Of a DNA stretch of 64,000 nt, positions 43,822 to 52,259 are shown in pieces. The first letter of the stretch is position 1. Each line of letters begins with the position of its first letter. The notes beneath the pieces were generated by a model. It was given only the letters and a program-made list of their open reading frames with translations. It was not told where the DNA came from and did not search any database. This DNA comes from Brevundimonas mediterranea (GTDB lineage Bacteria; Pseudomonadota; Alphaproteobacteria; Caulobacterales; Caulobacteraceae), in assembly GCF_011064825.1 (NCBI RefSeq), contig NZ_CP048751.1:62001-126000 (forward strand), in the 5' to 3' direction. Both the position numbers and the translations under genes were made by a program.

Positions 43822-44241
43822 CTAGACATCGATTTCCGCGCCGGTCTCTGCAGAAACCCGGGCCAGTTGCTGGATCAGGTCCAGAACGAGCTTCTGGTTT
43901 CGCACCGACAGCTCGGGCGCCCGCCGGGCGATCTCGGCCGTCTGTTTCGTGGGTGCGCCGCCCATGCGCGCCTCAGGTCCATCGGGCAGACCCAGACCCT
44001 CGAAGAAGTAGTTCAGATCGACGTTCAGGAATTCCGCAATCTCCCACAGACGCGAGGCGGCGATCCGATTGCTCCCGCGCTCGTACTTCTGGATCTGCTG
44101 GAAGGTGACCCCGGCCGCCTGGGCCAGTTGAGCCTGACTGTAGCGCAACGCCTGGCGGCGTTCGGCGACACGCCGGCCAACGTGCAGGTCTACGGGATTG
44201 AGGTTATCGCCTTGGGGCGTCTTGATCGCGACTTTTGCCAT
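43822..44241 (-). CDS. XRE-family transcriptional regulator
   Basis: A 139-residue regulator. The Cro/CI helix-turn-helix VGRRVAERRQALRYSQAQLA, AAGVTFQQIQKYERGSNRI is followed by a short helical C-terminus (RNQKLVLDLIQQLARVSAET). This type, with LNVDLNYFFEGL after the HTH, is common in alphaproteobacteria. The start MAKVAIKTPQ at 44241 fits the family; a longer frame to 44406 adds unrelated sequence. Its targets are unknown, but the adjacent LuxR-type gene is a likely co-regulated partner. Confidence 0.87.
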   Translation of the reverse strand: MAKVAIKTPQGDNLNPVDLHVGRRVAERRQALRYSQAQLAQAAGVTFQQIQKYERGSNRIAASRLWEIAEFLNVDLNYFFEGLGLPDGPEARMGGAPTKQTAEIARRAPELSVRNQKLVLDLIQQLARVSAETGAEIDV

Positions 44242-44496
44242 GGCGAAAGCTAGCCTTGGTCCGACCCGAGTCGTCAAGCCGCCTGACGGCCTCGCCGACG
44301 TTTGCCGCCGATATGGAAGACGCCGACAGCCATCGCTTCGATGATGCGACAGGATGATGGCTTGTCGCGGCAGGAAAAAGCTCCAGTACTTGCGCTCCGC
44401 CCGCAACGCGTCGGCCGTTCAGATTGAAACAAGCCCGATGATCATGAAGTCTACGCGCCGCGCCGTCTCGCCCTGAAACCACACCAACCCTTCCCC

Positions 44497-45531
44497 TTGT
44501 CCCGGAGTTTCGCCCTGCCCCTCTCTCGTCGTCTCGTTCTCGCTGGAAGCCTCGCGGGAAGCCTCGTCGGCGCCGGTTGCGCCGCGGCCCGCGCGCCCGC
44601 CCCCGCCGCCCGCGTGATCCGTCACGATCCGGCGCTGGACCGCCTGATCGCACCGGACGCCCGGCTGGAGACGCTCGCCTCGGGCTTCACCTGGTCCGAA
44701 GGCCCGGTATGGATCGCTGACGGCGGCTATCTGCTGTTCAGCGACGTGCCCGAGAACCGGATTCATCGCTGGTCCGAGAAGGACGGCGTCTCGGTCTTCA
44801 TGGAGCCGTCGGGCTATGACGGGCCGGACGCGTCTGTCTTTCGAGAGCCAGGGTCGAACGGACTGATCGCCGCCCCCCGCGGTTCGATCCTGATGGCCGA
44901 TCATGGCGCCCGCGCCATTGCGCGCGTCGATCTGGCCACCCGCGCCAAGACCCTGCTGGCGACCCGCTATGGCGACGCCCGCTTCAGTTCGCCCAACGAC
45001 CTGGTCCAGGCCTCCAACGGCGCGATCTTCTTCACCGATCCGCCCTATGGACTGAAGGAGATGGACCGGTCGCCGCTGAAGGAGACGGCGTACAACGGCG
45101 TCTATCGGCTGGACCCCGACGGCGTCGTGACCCTGTTGGACGACAGTCTCAGCTTCCCCAACGGGATCGGCCTGTCGCCGGATCAGCGGACCCTCTATGT
45201 GGCGGTCTCCGATCCCGAACGTCCGTTATTGCTGGCCTATGATCTGACCCGGACCGGGCCGGCGATGAAGCCGCGCGTGCTGATGGACTTCTCCGATCAG
45301 GTCGGGCCGTCCAATCCTGGCCTGCCGGATGGTATGGCCGTCGATCGCGCGGGCCATCTGTTCGCCACAGGTCCCGGCGGAGTACATGTGCTGACGCCCG
45401 AGGGGCGCAGCCTGGGCCGTATCGACACCGGCGGGGCTGCGGCGAACTGCACCTTCGGCGAAGACGGCCGGAGCCTGTTCATCACGGCCGGAGACCGGCT
45501 TCTGCGCCTGCGGACCTTGACCCTGGGCTGA
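44497..45531 (+). CDS. SMP-30/gluconolactonase-family lipoprotein
   Basis: A 344-residue six-bladed propeller enzyme. The lipoprotein signal has SRRLVLAGSLAGSLVGAGC (lipobox Cys28). Propeller motifs include SGFTWSEGPVWIADGGYLLF, FSDVPENRIHRW, SSPNDLVQASNGAIFFTDPP and SFPNGIGLSPDQRTLYV, with the metal-binding Glu, Asn and Asp of gluconolactonases. It probably hydrolyses sugar lactones in the periplasm. The only start in frame before the signal is TTG 44497, with no clear ribosome site. The 255-base gap upstream (44242-44496) shows nothing else that I can identify. Confidence 0.86.
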   Translation: MSRSFALPLSRRLVLAGSLAGSLVGAGCAAARAPAPAARVIRHDPALDRLIAPDARLETLASGFTWSEGPVWIADGGYLLFSDVPENRIHRWSEKDGVSVFMEPSGYDGPDASVFREPGSNGLIAAPRGSILMADHGARAIARVDLATRAKTLLATRYGDARFSSPNDLVQASNGAIFFTDPPYGLKEMDRSPLKETAYNGVYRLDPDGVVTLLDDSLSFPNGIGLSPDQRTLYVAVSDPERPLLLAYDLTRTGPAMKPRVLMDFSDQVGPSNPGLPDGMAVDRAGHLFATGPGGVHVLTPEGRSLGRIDTGGAAANCTFGEDGRSLFITAGDRLLRLRTLTLG

Positions 45532-45589
45532 GGGTCTGACGACCTCCATAGGGTCTCGACATCGCGGCTTCGCCAGACCATTGACGCCT

Positions 45590-46843
45590 ATGCTTCAGCG
45601 ACAAGCCTCACCCAGATCGACCGACGCGCAGCGGATCATCGAGGCGGCCATCGACCTGGTGATCGCTCAGGGTTTCCGCAAACTGACCCTGCGCGACCTG
45701 GCCCAGGCCGTCGGCAAGAGCACGACCGTCATCGTCAACCTGTTCGGCGCCAAGTCCGGCCTGGTCCTGGCGGTCGGCGAACATGCGCTGGAGGCGGACG
45801 CCGTTTTTCATCAGCGCTTCTTCGGCGCCGTGGCTGGTCTGCCGGCGAGCCGCGACACCCTGCTCGCCCTTGTCCTGCGCTATCTGAGGCTCCGCGCCGC
45901 GGCCGAAGCCGGCTTTGTTCGGGTCTGGGAGGCCCTGCTGCTGGACACGGACCTGGGCGAGGCGCGCCATGACCTGATGCGACGCTGGGAGGCGATGCGC
46001 GAGGCGGCCTGGCGGACCTATCTGGCGACCGTCCCCGGCGCCGCCGATTTCGCCGCGCCCCTGACCGCCTGTCTCGTCACCGAACAATTCTACGCCGGCG
46101 CCCTTCTGGGCCGCACCGACTATGAGGTCATCAGCGCCGAGGGCCTGGGCGCCCTGGTCGACCGAGTCCTGGGCCGAGACGACGGCCCCGCCCCGGCCAC
46201 CTTCTGGTATCGCGAACATCTGGTTCTGCCCCAGGCGCCGGCTGCGGGACTGGAGGTCGATTCGATGCGGCTCAAACTGCTCGACATCGCGGCGGACCGG
46301 ATCCTGGCCGGCGGCGTGGCCGGCGTGACCAATCGCTCGGTCAGCCTGGTGGCCGGCACCTCCACATCCACCATCGCCTATCATTGGCCGGACATGCGTC
46401 GCTTCGTCGTGGATGCGGTGTGGCACAGCGTGTTCCGCGACCTGCCCCATTATCTGGCGAGGCGGCGTCCCGACATGGACCCTTCCGCGGCCACGCTCGA
46501 GACCTGGGAAAGGCTGATGACGCCAACCGTCTCGATCGATCCTCAGGCCGAGGGCTTCTACACCCGATACGCCCGCCTGATCGCCAGCATCTGCCTGGAG
46601 GCCCGCCGAGATCCGCCGCTTCAGGACCTCGCCATGGTCCTGCGCGGACCGGAGGGCGGCGGCACCTTCTACAACAGCGCCGGGGTCTGGCCGACGGGTT
46701 TCGACCTGACCCGACTAGCCGCCACCCGGTTCGCGCTCTGGATCAAGGGCCAGGCCCTGGTCGCCTCGGCGACGGGGATTCCGCTGTCGGGCGCAACGCT
46801 CAAGACCGCCGCGACCCAGCTTGTGGCGCAGCAAGAGCCATAG
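45590..46843 (+). CDS. Double-headed TetR-family regulator
   Basis: This 417-residue protein is about twice the usual TetR length, with two TetR-like units in one chain. The first DNA-binding domain is clear (DAQRIIEAAIDLVIAQGFRK, LTLRDLAQAVGKSTTVIVNL). A ligand-type helical domain follows, and after residue 223 a second HTH (LLDIAADRILAGGVAGVTNR, SLVAGTSTSTIAYHWPDM) begins another TetR unit. A single polypeptide could thus mimic a dimer with unlike halves. ATG 45590 is chosen; a TTG lies at 45581. The TonB receptor gene starts 262 bases downstream and is the likely target. Confidence 0.85.
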   Translation: MLQRQASPRSTDAQRIIEAAIDLVIAQGFRKLTLRDLAQAVGKSTTVIVNLFGAKSGLVLAVGEHALEADAVFHQRFFGAVAGLPASRDTLLALVLRYLRLRAAAEAGFVRVWEALLLDTDLGEARHDLMRRWEAMREAAWRTYLATVPGAADFAAPLTACLVTEQFYAGALLGRTDYEVISAEGLGALVDRVLGRDDGPAPATFWYREHLVLPQAPAAGLEVDSMRLKLLDIAADRILAGGVAGVTNRSVSLVAGTSTSTIAYHWPDMRRFVVDAVWHSVFRDLPHYLARRRPDMDPSAATLETWERLMTPTVSIDPQAEGFYTRYARLIASICLEARRDPPLQDLAMVLRGPEGGGTFYNSAGVWPTGFDLTRLAATRFALWIKGQALVASATGIPLSGATLKTAATQLVAQQEP

Positions 46844-47105
46844 AACGGGCGTTACTTCCAGCTTCAGGTTGCCAGGGCGCTGCCTAACAGAAAGTCTTCC
46901 TACAAGCGTCATAAAAGCTTAGCAGGGCGCGCCTAATGCCGAACCGTTGTCGAACAGTTGTTTTTCTGCGGGACGCCAGCGGCTCCAGCCTTCCTCCCCA
47001 TCGCCAGGGGCCGCTCCCGTCAAATCGCCGAACCGAACGGCTGTTCGACAGCATCATCAACAGATCGGCCCGTGCGGCAGGGGGTGCCTGCGCGCGCCGC
47101 CCGCA
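46844..47105. promoter_or_regulatory. Control region of the second TonB receptor with paired sites
   Basis: In this 262-base gap, TGTCGAACAG (46948-46957) and its exact reverse complement CTGTTCGACA (47041-47050) face each other 83 bases apart. The second is part of the near-palindrome GCTGTTCGACAGC. Such a pair could bind the adjacent double TetR protein, perhaps with looping. No terminator is evident. Confidence 0.45.
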
Positions 47106-49325
47106 ATGGATCGTGCAATGCATCGTCTGCTCCTCGGCGTCTCGAGCGCCGCACTCGCCCTGGCCGCGGCCCTGCCCGCCGCCGCCCAATCTTCCTCGGC
47201 TCCGTCGGCGACGGTCGAGGACATCGTCGTTACCGCCCAGCGTCGGGCCCAGGCCAGCCAGGACGTCGGCCTCGCGCTGAGCGTCATCGGCGGCCAGGAC
47301 CTGGACGAGAAGGGCGTTCAGGTCATCAACGACATCGAGAATGTCGTGCCCAATATGGAAGTGGACAGCCAGTTCGGCAGCGGCCAGCCCGCCTTCCGCA
47401 TCCGCGGCATCGGCACCCGCGAATATTCCAGCAACAACGCCTCGACCGTCGGCGTCTACGTCGACGAAGTCGCCCACCCCTATACGATCACCACCCAGGG
47501 CGCGATGTTCGACATCGCCCGGCTGGAAGTGCTGCGCGGGCCGCAGGGCACCCTGTACGGCCGCAACACCACGGGCGGCGCGGTGAACATCATCACCAAC
47601 GCCCCGACGGCGGACCGGCACGCCGGCTTGACCGCCGAATACGGCTCCTATGACCGCTACAAGGTCGAGGGCTTTGTCTCGGGTCAGATCGTTCCCGGCC
47701 TCCTGGGCCGCCTGGCCGCCGTCACCGAACTGGGCGGCGCCTGGCAGTATCACCGCACGACCGGCCAGAAACTGGGCGACGTCGACAAGACCGCCGTGCG
47801 CGGCCGCCTGACCTGGGACGCCTCGGAAGACGTCACGGTCGATCTGGCCGCCACCTATTCCATCGACAAGTCCGACGGCCTGGGCTTCCGCCTGCGCAGC
47901 GACTATCCGGTCTTCGACGGCAGCGTGACCTATCCGGCCGACACCGCCCGCCGGATCACCGGCTGGAAGATCTCCGAGGCTTTGGCCGGCGTTTCCGGCC
48001 GCAGCCTGGACGCCAAGCCGGGCCGCGACAACGACGGTCTGGACCTCAGCGCCCGCGTCCGCGCCGACCTGGGCTGGGCCACGCTGAACACCATCACCGC
48101 CTACCAGACCTTCAGCCGTTCGGAATACAACGACTGGGACGGCACGCCGGCGGCGGAGTCGGACGTCTATTTCTACAACGAAATCAAAGCGTTCTCGCAG
48201 GAAGCCCGCCTGTCGAACCAGGCTGGGCGTCTGAACTGGATGGTCGGCGCCCACTATGCCGATGAGAGCATCGACGGCGGCTTCTACACCGAGTTCCGCG
48301 GCGCCAACCGCAACCTGATCAACACCCCCTACGACCAGTCGGTCGAGGCCATCGGCGTCTTCACCCACAACAGCTTCGCCCTGACGGATCGCCTCAGCCT
48401 GATCGCGGGCCTGCGTTACGAGAACGAAGACCGCAGCCTGACCACGACCGGCACGCGTCGCCTGAACGTCGCGGTCGGACCGGAAAAGACCTACGATATC
48501 TCGCTGTCGGAATGGACCGGGCGCTTCGGCCTGGAATACGATCTCGCCGAAAACGCCCTGCTCTACGCTAGTGTCGCGCGTGGGGTGAAGTCGGGCGGCT
48601 TCACCACCTACAATGGTCAGTCGCAGACCCCCTTCAAGCCCGAAATCGTCATCGCCTACGAGACAGGGATCAAGTCGGACCTGTTCGACAAGACCCTGCG
48701 CGTCAATGGCGCGGTCTTCTTCTACGACTACGAGAACCAGCAGATTCAGGGCACCGAATACAGCCGGGAAACCGGCCAGTTGGGCAAGATCACCAATGTG
48801 CCCAAGTCCGAAATCTACGGCGGCGAAATCGAACTGACCTGGACGCCCTTCGCCGGCCTCACGATCAGCCAGAACTACGGCTACAAGGAAGGCGAATACA
48901 GCGAGTATTTCGCCATCGACGCCACGGCGACCAACGCCGCCAATCCGGCGAACGGACCGTGGGACGTGATCATCTCGAACGACCGTTCGGGCGAACCGCT
49001 GCAGTTCCCGAAGTTCAACTACGGCGGCTCCATCGCCTATGACTGGTCGATGGCCGGTTTCGCCCTGCGGGCCGAGACCAACTACAATCAGCGCGACGGC
49101 ATCTACAACGCCTCTTCGGCTTCGGTTCTGCCTGGCTACTGGCTGTGGAACGCCAATCTGAGCGCAGGTCCGGAGAACGCCAACTGGCGCGTCGGTCTGT
49201 GGGCGCGCAACCTCTTCAACACCGAATACGAAGAGACCCGCAACAACTTCAACGGCGGCGCTCGTCCGACCAGTTCGCCGAACCAGGGCCGCACCGTCGG
49301 CGTCCGTCTGACGATGGACTTCTAA
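47106..49325 (+). CDS. TonB-dependent receptor
   Basis: A 739-residue receptor. It has a signal peptide (MHRLLLGVSSAALALAAALP then AAAQ), the strand VEDIVVTAQRRAQASQDVGL, a plug with SAFRIRG-type sequence (PAFRIRGIGTREYSSNNAST) and LEVLRGPQGTLYGRNTTGGA, and a barrel ending VGVRLTMDF. The plug motifs match the large FyuA/CirA-like group without an STN domain. ATG 47106 is used; ATG 47118 is an equal alternative at the start of the hydrophobic signal. It is followed by two phosphatases on the same strand, suggesting import of a phosphorylated or dephosphorylated nutrient. Confidence 0.92.
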   Translation: MDRAMHRLLLGVSSAALALAAALPAAAQSSSAPSATVEDIVVTAQRRAQASQDVGLALSVIGGQDLDEKGVQVINDIENVVPNMEVDSQFGSGQPAFRIRGIGTREYSSNNASTVGVYVDEVAHPYTITTQGAMFDIARLEVLRGPQGTLYGRNTTGGAVNIITNAPTADRHAGLTAEYGSYDRYKVEGFVSGQIVPGLLGRLAAVTELGGAWQYHRTTGQKLGDVDKTAVRGRLTWDASEDVTVDLAATYSIDKSDGLGFRLRSDYPVFDGSVTYPADTARRITGWKISEALAGVSGRSLDAKPGRDNDGLDLSARVRADLGWATLNTITAYQTFSRSEYNDWDGTPAAESDVYFYNEIKAFSQEARLSNQAGRLNWMVGAHYADESIDGGFYTEFRGANRNLINTPYDQSVEAIGVFTHNSFALTDRLSLIAGLRYENEDRSLTTTGTRRLNVAVGPEKTYDISLSEWTGRFGLEYDLAENALLYASVARGVKSGGFTTYNGQSQTPFKPEIVIAYETGIKSDLFDKTLRVNGAVFFYDYENQQIQGTEYSRETGQLGKITNVPKSEIYGGEIELTWTPFAGLTISQNYGYKEGEYSEYFAIDATATNAANPANGPWDVIISNDRSGEPLQFPKFNYGGSIAYDWSMAGFALRAETNYNQRDGIYNASSASVLPGYWLWNANLSAGPENANWRVGLWARNLFNTEYEETRNNFNGGARPTSSPNQGRTVGVRLTMDF

Positions 49326-49336
49326 GACCAGGACAG

Positions 49337-49365
49337 GGCGGATCGGCTTCAGGCCGGTCCGCCCG
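49337..49365 (+). terminator. Hairpin between receptor and phoD
   Basis: GGGCGGA and TCCGCCC flank inner arms CGGC and GCCG, giving an eleven-base-pair stem with one bulge on each side, 12 bases after the receptor stop. No T-run follows, so it may reduce read-through or stabilise the upstream message rather than terminate fully. Confidence 0.5.
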
Positions 49366-49393
49366 ATCCGTTGCTCCCGTTGGAAAGCCCCCC

Positions 49394-50980
49394 ATGCTGC
49401 TGAAGCCCACCCTTCCGATGAACCGCCGCCTTCTGCTGGGCGGCCTGGTCGCCGCGTCCCTGGTGCTGCGTTTCGGCCGGGCTCAGGCCCAGGCGGGCGG
49501 GGCCTATGTCTTCCCGCTGGGCGTCGCCAGCGGCGATCCGGCCCCCGATGGTTTCGTCCTGTGGACGCGGCTGGCGGTCGATCCGGTGGCGCCGGACGGC
49601 CTGGGCGGCATGGGCGGCCCGGTCGCCGTGCGTTGGGACGTGGCGGCGGACGAGGCCTTCAACCGCATCGTCGCCTCGGGCGAGGCCGTGGCGGATCGCG
49701 CCGACGCCCACAGCCTGCATATCGAGGTCGAAGGTCTGCGCCCCGACCGCCCCTATTGGTACAGGTTCACCGCCCAGGGTCAGCAGAGCCCCGTCGGCCG
49801 CACCCGCACCGCCCCCGCCCCGAACGCCGACATCGACCGCCTGCGTCTGGCCGTCGCCTCCTGCTCGAACTGGGAGTCGGGCTATTTCAGCGCCTATGGC
49901 CATATGGCCGACGAAGCGCCGGACCTGACCCTGTTCCTGGGCGACTATATCTACGAATACACCCGCACGGGCGCCCAGGCGGCCAATGTGGTGCGGCCCT
50001 ACGGACTGGAAGAGGCGACGACCCTGGCGGGTTATCGCAACCGGTACGCCCTGCACCGGACGGACGCGGACCTGCAACGGCTGCACGCCGTCGCCCCCTG
50101 TCTGGCGGTGTGGGACGACCACGAGATTCAGGACGACTATTCCGGCGTCTGGTCCAAGACGCCCGGCGTCATGCCCAATGATTTCCTGCTGCGGCGCGCC
50201 GCCGGTTACAAGGCCTTCTACGAGGCCATGCCCATTCGCCGCACGCGGCTGGACGCCCGGCTGCAGATGCCGATCTATCGCGGCGTCCGCTATGGCCGGC
50301 TGGCCCAGTTCTTCATGCTGGACGGCCGGCAGTACCGCTCGAAACAGGCCTGCGCCGACGGCGTCAACGGCGGCAAGGGCCAGGTGGTCACCGACGCCGC
50401 CTGCCCAGACCGGCTGGACCCGGCCCGCACCTTCCTGGGCTTCGAACAGGAACGCTGGCTGTACGACGGCCTGGCCCGGTCGCAGGCGCGCTGGAACATC
50501 CTGGGCCAGGATCTTGTGATGGCGGGGCTGAGGTTCGGAAACGGCGACGCCGAGACCCGCTACTGGACCGACACCTGGGACGGCTATCCCGTCGCCCGCG
50601 ACCGGATGACCGACGCCCTGGCGACGCTGAAGCCCCGCAATCCGGTGGTGCTGAGCGGCGACTACCACTCGTTCTGGACCAATGACGTCAAGCGGGTCAG
50701 CGCCGATCCGTCATCCGCGACGGTGGCGACCGAATTCGTCGGCACCTCGATCTCGTCGTCCGGCCCGCCCTATGACGCCCTGATGGCGAACATGCCGAAC
50801 AACCCGCAGATCAAATTCTTCGACAGCCGGGTGCGGGGCTATATGTCCATCGACATGGACCGCGACCGGATGAACACCCGTTATCGCGCCATCTCGGACG
50901 TACGCGATCCCCATGCGGCGGTCTCGACCCTGAACAGCTGGGTGGTCGAGGACGGCCGTCCCGGCGCCGTCGCCGCCTGA
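49394..50980 (+). CDS. phoD: Alkaline phosphatase D family phosphodiesterase
   Basis: A 528-residue secreted enzyme. The N-terminus MNRRLLLGGLVAASLVLRFG, with a twin arginine followed by a hydrophobic run, suggests Tat export. The N-terminal domain has VASGDPAPDGFVLWTRLAVD. The catalytic domain has VASCSNWESGYFSAYGHMAD, FLGDYIYEYT, VWDDHEIQDDYSG and VVLSGDYHSFWTND, the calcium/iron-binding residues of PhoD. It cleaves phosphate mono- and diesters. ATG 49394 follows GGAAAG. Position between a TonB receptor and an acid phosphatase, next to a type II secretion operon, supports a role in phosphate scavenging. Confidence 0.93.
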   Translation: MLLKPTLPMNRRLLLGGLVAASLVLRFGRAQAQAGGAYVFPLGVASGDPAPDGFVLWTRLAVDPVAPDGLGGMGGPVAVRWDVAADEAFNRIVASGEAVADRADAHSLHIEVEGLRPDRPYWYRFTAQGQQSPVGRTRTAPAPNADIDRLRLAVASCSNWESGYFSAYGHMADEAPDLTLFLGDYIYEYTRTGAQAANVVRPYGLEEATTLAGYRNRYALHRTDADLQRLHAVAPCLAVWDDHEIQDDYSGVWSKTPGVMPNDFLLRRAAGYKAFYEAMPIRRTRLDARLQMPIYRGVRYGRLAQFFMLDGRQYRSKQACADGVNGGKGQVVTDAACPDRLDPARTFLGFEQERWLYDGLARSQARWNILGQDLVMAGLRFGNGDAETRYWTDTWDGYPVARDRMTDALATLKPRNPVVLSGDYHSFWTNDVKRVSADPSSATVATEFVGTSISSSGPPYDALMANMPNNPQIKFFDSRVRGYMSIDMDRDRMNTRYRAISDVRDPHAAVSTLNSWVVEDGRPGAVAA

Positions 50981-51010
50981 TTTCCCCACAGTCTGATAAG
51001 CGTAGTCTAA

Positions 51011-51778
51011 ATGCCCCTTCTTTCCTCGGCCGGTCGCGGCCTGGCGGTCCTGTGTCTGGCCCTGAGCGGCTGCGCCGCGACACCGGACACGGCGCCGGTG
51101 TTCTGGACCGGTTTCCAGGATCATCCCCACGGTTATCTGTCCGCAGACGCGGCGCCGAACGCCGCCCGGTTCCTGCCGCCGCCGCCCGCCGCCGGATCCC
51201 TGCGTGAACAGGCCGATATCGAGACCTATCGCTCGACCCGCGCTCTCGAGGGCGGTGCGCGCTGGGCGATGGCCCAGGCGGACAATGAGATCGAGACCCC
51301 CTCGGCCCCGCGTGTCTTCGCCCCGGCCCTGGGCGTGACCTTCGACCCCGAGCGCGTGCCGACCCTGACCCGTCTGCTGGGCCGGATGCTGGGCGACCTG
51401 GAAACGATCCAGACCCCAGTCAAGAAGGGCGTCCGCCGCCCCCGGCCCTTCGTCGCCGAGCCGGCGGCCACCTGTATCGCGCCCCAGCCCTGGCTGACGG
51501 CCAGCGGTTCCTATCCGTCGGGCCACGCCGCCCTGGGCTGGGCCTGGGCCCTGGTCCTGTCGGAAATGGCGCCGGACAAAGCTGACGAGATCCTGGCGCG
51601 CGGCCTAGCCTATGGCGACAGCCGGGTGATCTGCGGCGTCCACTACCCCAGCGACGTCGAGGCCGGCCGGATCGTCGGCGCCGCCCTGGTGGCCAGCCTG
51701 AAGGCCGACCCTGACTTCCAGGCGGATTTCATCCAGGCCCAGCGCGAACTCCAGACCCTGCGCGCCGCCCGGCCCTGA
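51011..51778 (+). CDS. Class A acid phosphatase lipoprotein (PAP2 superfamily)
   Basis: A 255-residue phosphatase. The lipoprotein signal has LCLALSGC (lipobox Cys21). The PAP2 signature appears in order: KKGVRRPRPF (K-x6-RP), SYPSGHAALG with the catalytic-site His, and SRVICGVHYPSD with the nucleophilic His. This is the PhoN/class A non-specific acid phosphatase type, active on many phosphate monoesters in the periplasm or at the outer membrane. It starts 30 bases after phoD and is likely in the same transcript. It is convergent with gspM, seven bases apart. Confidence 0.92.
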   Translation: MPLLSSAGRGLAVLCLALSGCAATPDTAPVFWTGFQDHPHGYLSADAAPNAARFLPPPPAAGSLREQADIETYRSTRALEGGARWAMAQADNEIETPSAPRVFAPALGVTFDPERVPTLTRLLGRMLGDLETIQTPVKKGVRRPRPFVAEPAATCIAPQPWLTASGSYPSGHAALGWAWALVLSEMAPDKADEILARGLAYGDSRVICGVHYPSDVEAGRIVGAALVASLKADPDFQADFIQAQRELQTLRAARP

Positions 51779-51785
51779 TCCGGCT

Positions 51786-52259
51786 TCAGGTCGAGGGCGC
51801 CAGCACGCCCTCGACGCTGATCGTCGCATCGGCGTTTTCGACGACGTTCAGCGTCGTGGCCTCGACCTTGCGGTCATGCAGGGCCGCCAACCAGCCGAAG
51901 GCCGCCGTGCTGGAGACATTGGTCAGGTTGAAGCCCAGGCCGCCGTCCGGCGACATGCCCATGACCGGCGTCACCCCAGTGATCGAACCGACCTCTGCGA
52001 CCACCGCCGCGACATCGACGTCGCTGCTGGCGGCGTCTGTCCTCGCCATGCGACCCGTCGCCGTCTGAACCAGGGCCAGATCGGCCTCGGCCACGGCTCG
52101 CGCCTCGGCCGCATCGGCCCGCCAGGCCCATGCCGGACGAACGATCAGCAGCCAGACCAGAACGGCGGCGATCGCCAGGCCCATCACCGTCAGCATCCGC
52201 TGCTCGCGCAGGGTGCGGCCGTCCCACCAGGCGGCGGCTTGAGACATCAGGCCGTTCAT
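51786..52259 (-). CDS. gspM: Type II secretion protein GspM
   Basis: A 157-residue inner-membrane protein. A short cytoplasmic start (WWDGRTLREQRMLTVMGLAI) runs into one membrane helix (LAIAAVLVWLLIVRPAWAW), followed by a periplasmic ferredoxin-like domain. With GspL it forms part of the assembly platform. It is the last gene of the operon and overlaps gspL by four bases. Sequence identity within the GspM family is low, so position and topology carry the assignment. Confidence 0.88.
   Translation of the reverse strand: MNGLMSQAAAWWDGRTLREQRMLTVMGLAIAAVLVWLLIVRPAWAWRADAAEARAVAEADLALVQTATGRMARTDAASSDVDVAAVVAEVGSITGVTPVMGMSPDGGLGFNLTNVSSTAAFGWLAALHDRKVEATTLNVVENADATISVEGVLAPST

Noticed and set aside
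46884..48368. 494-residue minus-strand frame opposite the second TonB receptor
   Set aside because: Antisense shadow of a clear receptor, Gly/Val/Ala-rich without domains.
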